From positions 1 to 26,993 of the forward strand of contig JAMONQ010000162.1 of assembly GCA_027065635.1 (NCBI GenBank): a DNA stretch of 26,993 nucleotides, given 5' to 3'. The notes under the pieces were generated by a model that was given only the letters and a program-made list of their open reading frames with translations, was not told the origin of the DNA and made no database searches. This DNA is from Campylobacterales bacterium. Lineage in GTDB: Bacteria > Campylobacterota > Campylobacteria > Campylobacterales > Hydrogenimonadaceae. Shown here piece by piece: positions 21,321-26,993 of the stretch (position 1 is its first letter; each line of letters starts with the position of its first letter). Both the position numbers and the translations under genes were made by a program.

Positions 21321-23146
21321 CACTCTTCTATGTAGTTTTTCAGTTTACGTCCGACTTTCGGATGCTTGAGCTTCTTGATGGCGCTGCTTTCGATCTGGCG
21401 GACCCTCTCTCTTGTGACGTTTAGCTCTTTGCCGATCTCTTCGAGAGTCCTGTCGCTCTCATCTTTCATCAAGCCGAAACGCATACAGATGACCGCTTTC
21501 TCTCTCTCGTTGAGCTGGTCGAGAACGTCGTCTATCTGGTGTTTTAGATCCTCTTTCATGACCGAGTCTATCGGGCTTGCGGAGCTTTTGTCCTCTATGA
21601 AGTCACCGAAACGTCCATCCTCTTCACTACCGACTGGCGCTTCGAGACTGACCGGTTCTTTCGTGATCTTTATGACGTTTTTTACCTTGTCAACGCTTAG
21701 ACCGACATCCTTGGCGATAGTTTCGACGTCCGGCTCTTTTCCTGTCTCTTGCAGATGTTTGCGCATGATCTTGTTGATACGGTTTATCGTCTCTATCATA
21801 TGAATCGGAATACGGATCGTTCTGGCCTGATCCGCGATGGCACGACTGATGGCCTGACGTATCCACCATGTAGCGTAGGTGGAGAATTTGTATCCCTTTT
21901 TGTATTCAAACTTGTCTACCGCTTTCATTAGACCGATATTGCCCTCCTGGATAAGATCGAGGAAAGGAAGTCCGCGGTTTGTGTAGCGTTTTGCTATCGA
22001 GACGACGAGTCTGAGGTTCGATTTGGCCATTCTCGTTTTGGCCTCTTCGCTGATCTTCTTGCCGCGCTTGATCTGCTCCAGAATCTCCTGGAGCTTTTCC
22101 GGGTCGAGATTGAAGCTGTCCTTGCTCGCCTCTTTAGTCTGAAAGAGCTTTTTAATCTGAAGATATGTGCTCACCATCGTCGCTTCCGGAACGGCGGCCG
22201 CAATCTCTTCCTTGCTCATATTCACGATGTTTTCGAGAATCTTGCGGTGGTTTTCGCGAAGCTGTTCGTTGAAAAGCGGAAGACGGTACTCCAGGCGCTT
22301 GAGCTCCTTGTCGAAACCTTCGTCGCTTTTGAGTGCGGTCTCCATCGCCTTTACCAGCTCGTTTATGAGCTTGGAGGTTGGGCCAAGATCCAGCAGTCTC
22401 TCTTTTAGAACCTTCTTTTTGAAAGAGAGGACCAGCTCGTAATGGAACTTCTCCTCTTCGGAAGCGTCGTCGCCAGGCGCTTTTGCAAGGGTTTTCATCC
22501 AGTCCTTCTTGGCCTTTTCCAGTGCCTTGAAAGTCTCTACGACCTTCGCTACACGCTTATTGTCCTTGGAGGATTTTCTTGCGCTCTCGCTCTCTTCGTC
22601 GGACTCTTCGGAGTCGCTCTCTTCGAAGCTCTTGAAGAGCTCTTTTACGCGCCGCTCCCTGTTTATCAGCGGCTCTTTGTAGTCGAGTATGAAATCGATA
22701 AGGTAGGGTACGGAACATATGGCATCGAGTATGATATCTTCACCCATCTCGATCTTCTTGCTGATTTCGATCTCCTCCTCTTTGGTAAGAAGAGGGATCT
22801 GGCCCATCTCTCTTAGATACATTCTTACCGGCGAATCGCTTCTGGACCACTCAAGAAGCTCCTTTTCGCGTGTAAAGTCGAATTCGTCTTCGAGTGTCTC
22901 GTCGCTGAGCTTTTGTCTGTCCGACTCTCTTTTTTCGGCCTCTTCGATATTCAGAAGCATCGCCCTTTCACTTGAGGTGATGATCTTGATTCCATATTTT
23001 TTGGAGAGTTTCAGTATGTTTCTGGCCTGTGCCAAAGTCGGCTGTTTTTCAAAAATCTGGACAATTTTTTCGTAGGTGATATATTTTTCGTTTTTATGTT
23101 CTTCGAACAGTTTTTCAAGTGCTTGATTGAGCTCTTTGGCGGTCAT
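21320..23146 (-). CDS. rpoD: Primary sigma factor RpoD (sigma-70)
   Basis: Main promoter-recognition subunit of RNA polymerase, 608 residues. Seen: an N-terminal region 1.1-like part (ALEKLFEEHKNEKYITYEKI), region 1.2 (SPVRMYLREMGQIPLLTKEEE), a long acidic non-conserved insert (about 165-300, with SEESDEESES), region 2 (NLRLVVSIAKRYTNRGLPFLDLIQ, then GYKFSTYATWWIRQAISRAI, the -10 binding helix), region 3 and region 4 with VTRERVRQIESSAIKKLKHP (-35 recognition). AAGGAG lies 10 bases before the ATG, and a good promoter precedes it. The stop overlaps the start of the PAS-like gene. Confidence 0.98.
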   Translation of the reverse strand: MTAKELNQALEKLFEEHKNEKYITYEKIVQIFEKQPTLAQARNILKLSKKYGIKIITSSERAMLLNIEEAEKRESDRQKLSDETLEDEFDFTREKELLEWSRSDSPVRMYLREMGQIPLLTKEEEIEISKKIEMGEDIILDAICSVPYLIDFILDYKEPLINRERRVKELFKSFEESDSEESDEESESARKSSKDNKRVAKVVETFKALEKAKKDWMKTLAKAPGDDASEEEKFHYELVLSFKKKVLKERLLDLGPTSKLINELVKAMETALKSDEGFDKELKRLEYRLPLFNEQLRENHRKILENIVNMSKEEIAAAVPEATMVSTYLQIKKLFQTKEASKDSFNLDPEKLQEILEQIKRGKKISEEAKTRMAKSNLRLVVSIAKRYTNRGLPFLDLIQEGNIGLMKAVDKFEYKKGYKFSTYATWWIRQAISRAIADQARTIRIPIHMIETINRINKIMRKHLQETGKEPDVETIAKDVGLSVDKVKNVIKITKEPVSLEAPVGSEEDGRFGDFIEDKSSASPIDSVMKEDLKHQIDDVLDQLNEREKAVICMRFGLMKDESDRTLEEIGKELNVTRERVRQIESSAIKKLKHPKVGRKLKNYIEE

Positions 23147-23179
23147 AGTAGATAAGCTCCTTGCGTGAGAGTAAGGGGG

Positions 23180-23208
23180 ATTCTATCCAAAAAAAGGTAA
23201 ATTGTAAA
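23180..23208 (-). promoter_or_regulatory. Vegetative promoter of rpoD
   Basis: On the minus strand TTTACA (23203-23208) and TAGAAT (23180-23185) are exactly 17 bases apart, each one mismatch from consensus. The expected start is about 27 bases before the rpoD ATG. Confidence 0.6.
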
Positions 23209-23314
23209 TAAATCTTCCTTCTGCAAAACTTCAAACATCGATAAAATCGGCCTTTTCAAGCCATAAGAGACGATTGTGGGATGCCGCTACGAGCCATATG
23301 AAGCTGCAGCGATC

Positions 23315-23437
23315 TTTCCGGATCGGCATTGACCGTGCAGGAAAGGATCGTATACAAAAAAGAAAGGGAACTGAATCGATGAAAAAGGGGGGACTTTTCA
23401 AAACATCTGTAAACCTGCCGGTCAATGCCACCGGAAA
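23315..23437. repeat. Large imperfect inverted repeat upstream of flgF
   Basis: Left arm 23315-23341 reads TTTCCGG, ATC, GGCATTGACCG, T, GCAGG. The right arm 23414-23437 is CCTGC, CGGTCAATGCC, A, CCGGAAA. They pair in three blocks of 7, 11 and 5 bases (23 pairs) with one small internal loop and one bulged base, enclosing 72 bases. The enclosed segment contains the ribosome-binding site and start of the 37-codon ORF. No target-site duplication flanks it, so a mobile miniature element is not supported. Confidence 0.75.
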
Positions 23438-23492
23438 TATTATCGGCATTCTGAAAAAATTGTTTAGCAGGCGGACGGAAAAAATTCGCTGA
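23379..23492 (+). CDS. Possible 37-residue basic small protein
   Basis: ATG at 23379 with AGGGA nine bases upstream opens a short frame beginning MKKGGLFKTSVNLPVNA and ending in ILKKLFSRRTEKIR. The product would be small and basic, with a hydrophobic-basic segment in the second half that might lie on the membrane surface. The frame stays open upstream to a TTG at 23274, but the stretch before 23379 has no convincing start signal. The stop is 15 bases before the sigma-54 promoter, and the right arm of the inverted repeat lies inside the frame. It may equally be non-coding regulatory DNA or RNA; I do not recognise a family. Confidence 0.3.
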   Translation: MKKGGLFKTSVNLPVNATGNIIGILKKLFSRRTEKIR

Positions 23493-23507
23493 ATTTGTTT
23501 TTCATAC

Positions 23508-23523
23508 TGGAACGGTAATTGCT
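23508..23523 (+). promoter_or_regulatory. Sigma-54 (RpoN) promoter of flgF-flgG
   Basis: TGGAACGGTAATTGCT matches the -24/-12 consensus TGGCACG-N4-TTGCW at 11 of 12 defined positions, with GG and GC ten bases apart. It lies 39 bases before the flgF ATG, so the start of transcription would be near 23534. RpoN control of rod and hook genes is well known in Campylobacter and Helicobacter. Confidence 0.8.
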
Positions 23524-23562
23524 TCGACGTTTGAGAAGAATTTGAAACTCGAGGTACGACAG

Positions 23563-24399
23563 ATGCAAAACGGTTTCTATACTGTAACCGGAGCCATGGT
23601 TACCCAATTCAACCGGCTCGATCAGATAAGCAACAATCTCGCCAACATGAATACGAACGGATACAAAGAGCAAAACCAGGTCATAGGCGACTTTATGCGG
23701 ATATACCAGCAAAAGCGTGACGAACTACCGCTTCAGAACAATACGAAAGAGGCTGCAAAGTTCCTTAACCGCTCCATAAACAGAGTGCCGCATATCGTCT
23801 CGGAGTACAAGGATTTCACCATGGGTCCCATGGAGTCTACCGGCAACCCTTTGGATCTCGCTCTCGGCGAGAAGGATCTCTTTTTCGTCGTGGAAACTCC
23901 TGCCGGGGTGAGGCTTACAAGAGACGGAGCTTTCAAGCTCGACGAAGACGGCAGGATGGTTACAAGAGAGGGATATCCGGTTCTCTCGTCGGAATATTTC
24001 AAAAGCAGGCAGCCGATAACCGTTCCGGCAAACGCTTCCAATCTGAAAATCGACAAGAGCGGGAAGATCGAATATATGGACCAGACGGCTCCGGATACAC
24101 CGGTCTATGTAGATCGCCTGATGGTCGTGAGGGTCGATGATCCGTCCGCCTTGAAGAGCGACGGCGACAATCTTTTCACCACCGAAGCGGGGCTTGAAGA
24201 GAGCGATCTTAACGTTGTTACGGCTACTTCGGCGGTGAAGCAGGGGATGATCGAAAGGAGCAATGTAAATCCGGTCAGGCAGATGACGGAGCTAATAGAG
24301 ACGAATCGCCTCGTAGAGATGTATCAAAAGGCGATGAACGCACAGATGGATGATCTAAACAATGACGCCATAAACAAACTGGCTTCGACAAGAGCGTAG
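23563..24399 (+). CDS. flgF: Flagellar basal-body rod protein FlgF (FlgG-like)
   Basis: Proximal rod component of the flagellum, exported by the flagellar type III system. Start chosen at MQNGFYTVTGAMV (23563), with GAGG nine bases upstream, giving 278 residues; the seven codons before it would need a TTG start. Seen: the N-terminal rod signature LDQISNNLANMNTNGYKEQN (about 19-38), the central region NPLDLALGEKDLFFVVETPAGVRLTRDGAFKLDEDG typical of FlgF/FlgG, and the C-terminal helix NPVRQMTELIETNRLVEMYQKAMN. In this phylum the gene is also called flgG2. flgG follows after 19 bases, and both depend on the sigma-54 promoter upstream. Confidence 0.88.
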   Translation: MQNGFYTVTGAMVTQFNRLDQISNNLANMNTNGYKEQNQVIGDFMRIYQQKRDELPLQNNTKEAAKFLNRSINRVPHIVSEYKDFTMGPMESTGNPLDLALGEKDLFFVVETPAGVRLTRDGAFKLDEDGRMVTREGYPVLSSEYFKSRQPITVPANASNLKIDKSGKIEYMDQTAPDTPVYVDRLMVVRVDDPSALKSDGDNLFTTEAGLEESDLNVVTATSAVKQGMIERSNVNPVRQMTELIETNRLVEMYQKAMNAQMDDLNNDAINKLASTRA

Positions 24400-24418
24400 A
24401 GATCGTGAGGAGAGAAGG

Positions 24419-25207
24419 ATGATAAGATCGCTATACACAGCGGCTACCGGGATGGTGGCGCAGCAGATACAGATAGATACGACATCGAACAATATAGCCA
24501 ATGTCAATACGATAGGGTACAAGAAACAACGGGCCGAGTTTGCGGATCTTATGTACCAGACGATGGAGTATGCCGGTACATCTACGAGTGAACAGACCAA
24601 GTCGCCTACCGGTATATCGGTGGGGCTCGGGGTCCGTCCTACCGCCATCGCCAAGCAGTTTACACAGGGCAACTTCAAGGAGACCGGAAACAATCTCGAT
24701 CTTGCCATTACTGGAAACGGATTTTTCAAAGTCCTTCTTCCGGACGGTACGCAGGCATATACGAGAAACGGCGCCTTCAAGCTCGACGCTACCGGTACCA
24801 TCGTCAACTCCGACGGCTATGCGCTCTCTCCGGAAGTGGTGATTCCAGAAGATGCGGTCGCCATTTCGATCGGTGCGGACGGTACAGTATCCGTGCTTCA
24901 GGCAGGACAGCAGGAGGCCACAGATATCGCGCAGATACAGCTGACAAACTTCATAAATCCGGCCGGGCTGCACTCTCTCGGGGATAATCTCTATATAAAT
25001 ACATCCGCCTCCGGCGATCCTATCGAAGGTGTTCCGGGACTTGACGGTCTTGGACAGGTCAGACAGGGGTTCGTGGAGATGAGCAACGTTCAGCTCGTCG
25101 AAGAGATGACCGATCTCATTACCGGTCAGCGCGCTTACGAGGCCAACTCCAAAGCGATCACGACCAGCGACGAGATGTTGCAGATCGTCAACAATCTGAA
25201 AAGATAG
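24419..25207 (+). CDS. flgG: Flagellar basal-body rod protein FlgG
   Basis: Distal rod protein of the flagellar basal body, 262 residues, the standard length. Seen: MIRSLYTAATGMVAQQIQID and SNNIANVNTIGYKKQRAEF at the N-terminus, the FlgG-specific stretch GISVGLGVRPTAIAKQFTQG (about 61-80), NGFFKVLLPDGTQAYTRNG, and the C-terminal FVEMSNVQLVEEMTDLITGQRAYEANSK motif for coiled-coil packing. AGGAGAGAAGG precedes the ATG. Cotranscribed with flgF. Identification is secure. Confidence 0.97.
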   Translation: MIRSLYTAATGMVAQQIQIDTTSNNIANVNTIGYKKQRAEFADLMYQTMEYAGTSTSEQTKSPTGISVGLGVRPTAIAKQFTQGNFKETGNNLDLAITGNGFFKVLLPDGTQAYTRNGAFKLDATGTIVNSDGYALSPEVVIPEDAVAISIGADGTVSVLQAGQQEATDIAQIQLTNFINPAGLHSLGDNLYINTSASGDPIEGVPGLDGLGQVRQGFVEMSNVQLVEEMTDLITGQRAYEANSKAITTSDEMLQIVNNLKR

Positions 25208-25211
25208 ATAG

Positions 25212-25237
25212 TCACCCGGCTATAAACTGCCGGTTGG
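25212..25237. terminator. Hairpin between flgG and katA
   Basis: CCGGC (25216-25220) and GCCGG (25229-25233) pair around an 8-base loop, with further pairs outside one mismatch; GGCTTTAT follows on the plus strand. It lies between convergent stops and probably serves flgG and katA. Confidence 0.5.
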
Positions 25238-25239
25238 CT

Positions 25240-26682
25240 TTATCGTCTGATTCCAAGCCTTATCGAGAGCCGCCGGGCGTAATCCTCGTCCGCCATATAG
25301 AAGTATTCGAGCTGAGTCTTTATGATCTCTTCGTCGACACCTCGCATCGAATAGGCGAGATTGCCGATCAGATCCTCCTTTTCGTTTTCAGGCATCACTC
25401 TGTAAAGTGCTCCAGCCTGGGCGAAATCGCTGTTTTCATCACTATCGTAACCGTATCTGTTTGCATCGCCGCAAACTCCAAGAGGGGGCTCTTTCGTTTC
25501 TGACGCTTCGGCCGGTTCCCCTGCGGAGTTGGGTTCGTAGTTGGGTCGATTGCCGCCGTTGTCGTCAAAGCGCATGAATCCGTTTCTGTATCCGTTTTCC
25601 ACCTCGATCTTCGGTCGGTTGATCGGCAGCAGATTGTAGTTGACACCGAGTCTGTATCGCTGTGCATCGGGGTAGGAAAAGAGTCTGCCCTGAAGCATTT
25701 TATCCGGTGAAAAACCTATACCCGGCACCTTGTTTGTAGGGGAGAACGCCGACTGCTCCACCTCCGCAAAGTAGTTTTTCGGATTTCGGTCAAGCTCCAG
25801 TACTCCTACTTCGATGAGAGGATAGTCGCCGTGAGGCCAAACTTTGGTGACGTCGAACGGATTTATGCGATACCCTTCAGCCTCCGATTCAGGCATGATC
25901 TGTACATACATCTTCCATTTCGGAAAGTCGCCGTTTTCGATAGCTTCGAAGAGATCCTGCGTAGCATAGTCGGGATTCTCACCCGCCAGCCTCGTCGCTT
26001 CGTCGGCTCGCAGGTTTTTGATCCCCTGCATCGTCTTGAGATGAAACTTGACCCAGAAGCGCTCGCTCTTATCGTTTATGAAGCTGTACGTATGGCTTCC
26101 GTAGCCGTTCATGTGCCTGTATCCGTCCGGTGTGCCCCGGTTGCTGAAGAGTGTCGTGATCTGGTGCAGACTTTCAGGCGTTTTCGACCAGAAGTCCCAT
26201 ACCGTCTCGTTTGACTTGAGGTTCGAATCGGGAAGAGGCTTTTGTGTATGGATGAAGTCCGGAAACTTCATCGGATCGCGTATGAAAAATACGGGAGTGT
26301 TGTTGCCGACCAGATCCCAGTTGCCTTCATCCGTATAGAATTTTGTGGCAAATCCCCTTGGATCCCTGGCCGTATCTGCCGAGCCGCGCTCGCCTCCTAC
26401 GGTGGAGAAGCGCGTGAAGGTTTCGGTCACTTTGCCTACTTCCGAGAAGATCGACGCCTTTGTGTAGGATGTAATGTCGTTTGTAACGGTAAAGGTACCG
26501 TGCGCTCCCGCACCTTTGGCGTGAACGATGCGCTCCGGGATCTCCTCCCTGTTGAAGTGGGCGAGCTTCTCCATAAGCTGGACATCCTGCATCAAAACCG
26601 GTCCGTTTTTGCCTGCTGTAAGGGAGTTCTGGTTGTCGTGTACCGCCTTGCCGTTATCCATTCTCAAAATCTTTTTTTTCAT
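25240..26682 (-). CDS. katA: Monofunctional haem catalase
   Basis: Breaks hydrogen peroxide down to water and oxygen. At 480 residues it is a small-subunit (clade 3 type) catalase. Seen: the active-site RIVHAKGAGAHG with His54, FSTVGGERGSADTARDPRGF, NWDLVGNNTPVFFIRDP with Asn127, and the haem-ligating RLFSYPDAQRYRLG with Tyr337. No signal peptide, so it is probably cytoplasmic. AAGGA precedes the ATG by 7 bases. It follows the rhodanese gene by 67 bases on the same strand and may share its transcript or have its own promoter; a PerR- or OxyR-type site is not evident in this short gap. With the dihaem peroxidase-like protein at the other end of the window it is a second peroxide-handling enzyme. 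Confidence 0.97.
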   Translation of the reverse strand: MKKKILRMDNGKAVHDNQNSLTAGKNGPVLMQDVQLMEKLAHFNREEIPERIVHAKGAGAHGTFTVTNDITSYTKASIFSEVGKVTETFTRFSTVGGERGSADTARDPRGFATKFYTDEGNWDLVGNNTPVFFIRDPMKFPDFIHTQKPLPDSNLKSNETVWDFWSKTPESLHQITTLFSNRGTPDGYRHMNGYGSHTYSFINDKSERFWVKFHLKTMQGIKNLRADEATRLAGENPDYATQDLFEAIENGDFPKWKMYVQIMPESEAEGYRINPFDVTKVWPHGDYPLIEVGVLELDRNPKNYFAEVEQSAFSPTNKVPGIGFSPDKMLQGRLFSYPDAQRYRLGVNYNLLPINRPKIEVENGYRNGFMRFDDNGGNRPNYEPNSAGEPAEASETKEPPLGVCGDANRYGYDSDENSDFAQAGALYRVMPENEKEDLIGNLAYSMRGVDEEIIKTQLEYFYMADEDYARRLSIRLGIRR

Positions 26683-26749
26683 GAGTTTTTCCTTTTTCTG
26701 TATCTTCGAAGCCTTGCGGCAGCTTCAGGCAGCGGTCGATTCTGCCATG

Positions 26750-26993
26750 TCACTCCCACTTGTAGCTGGTCATTGGTGTATCTGTCCGGTTTGCCCACTC
26801 TTTCATGGAGGCGTCATAGAGTCTCGCTTTCGAAAACCGTAGAAGTCGATGGAGTACAAAATAGTTCATGGACGTCTCCAGACCGCCGGTGCAGTATGTG
26901 ACGACCTCTTTTTCCGGATCGAGTCCAAGCCCGTCTACAAGCATACTCCTCAACTCTTCGACACTTTTCATCTCTGTGTTGTTGTTGAAGCTG
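26750..26993 (-). CDS. Rhodanese-family sulfurtransferase, C-terminal part
   Basis: Only the C-terminal 80 or so residues are in the window; the frame is open to the edge (SFNNNTEMKSVEELRSML), so an ATG at 26971 is probably internal. Seen: VVTYCTGGLETS, with the sulphur-carrying Cys in the loop CTGGLE, then MNYFVLHRLL and RLYDASMKEWANRTDTPM, the ending common to thiosulfate and 3-mercaptopyruvate sulfurtransferases. It would transfer sulphur from thiosulfate or a similar donor to cyanide or another thiophile. Whether a second, inactive rhodanese domain lies upstream cannot be seen. Confidence 0.85.
   Translation of the reverse strand, partial: SFNNNTEMKSVEELRSMLVDGLGLDPEKEVVTYCTGGLETSMNYFVLHRLLRFSKARLYDASMKEWANRTDTPMTSYKWE

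Larger units (their letters stand above)
23147..23562. other. 416-base region between rpoD and flgF
   Basis: The only long gap in the window. In order it holds the rpoD promoter (minus, 23180-23208), a possible plus-strand -10 box TAAAAT at 23242-23247, a large imperfect inverted repeat (23315-23437), a possible 37-codon ORF (23379-23492) and the flgF sigma-54 promoter (23508-23523). No tRNA or known riboswitch motif is recognised. Confidence 0.7.

Noticed and set aside
23274..23378. Upstream part of the 72-codon ORF before flgF
   Set aside because: Would need a TTG start without a ribosome-binding site, and the left repeat arm lies inside it; only the 37-codon part has start signals.
23315..23437. 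Inverted repeat as a miniature transposable element
   Set aside because: No target-site duplication at the outer ends and no second copy seen in this window.
26728..26746. Small stem GGCAG/CTGCC between rhodanese and katA as a terminator
   Set aside because: Only five pairs with a 9-base loop and no T-run after it.
1..26993. tRNA, rRNA, CRISPR array, IS element or prophage
   Set aside because: Scanning found no cloverleaf, rRNA-like stretch, regular repeats, transposase or integrase; nearly all DNA is accounted for by coding genes.

Overview
The window looks like a chromosomal segment of a free-living member of the Campylobacterota (former Epsilonproteobacteria). This rests on recognisable families, not on a search: an OprD-type porin typical of that phylum, a FlgF/FlgG pair behind an RpoN (sigma-54) promoter, a YiaD-like OmpA lipoprotein, hemL followed directly by atpZ, many small monohaem or dihaem c-type cytochromes, and promoters with a clear -10 box but little -35. 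The genus cannot be fixed from this alone. Most of the window is dense housekeeping DNA with short gaps and many 1-4 base start/stop overlaps. No IS element, phage gene, CRISPR array, rRNA or tRNA was seen.

Left end (1-3000), visibly richer in A+T than the rest: a methyl-accepting chemotaxis protein running off the edge, preceded by two hairpins and a weak sigma-54-like site; then a two-gene periplasmic redox unit, a dihaem MauG/cytochrome c peroxidase-like protein and an amicyanin-like blue copper protein. The peroxidase faces a porin gene across a near-perfect 22-bp palindrome.

Middle (4.5-15.4 kb), mostly minus strand: an acidic orphan protein, ychF, a DUF202 membrane protein, an LPP20-like lipoprotein, an unlisted 29-residue membrane peptide gene, then a six-gene run rpiB - coiled coil - apt - trpB - dedA - pepA and a three-gene run folD - lepB - site-2 protease.

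Right part (15.4-27 kb): a small cytochrome c with a CitE-like lyase; a YiaD-like OmpA lipoprotein converging on an orphan TonB; hemL - atpZ - four-helix membrane protein; rpoD coupled to a PAS-like protein; a 416-bp intergenic region with a large inverted repeat, a possible 37-residue ORF and a strong sigma-54 promoter driving flgF-flgG; then katA and the C-terminal half of a rhodanese cut by the window end.

The most unusual items are the Cys at the expected distal haem-ligand position of the MauG-like enzyme beside an amicyanin-like partner, the inverted repeat upstream of the flgFG sigma-54 promoter, and the degenerate PAS/kinase-like protein translationally coupled to rpoD. No wholly new multi-gene system is clearly present.
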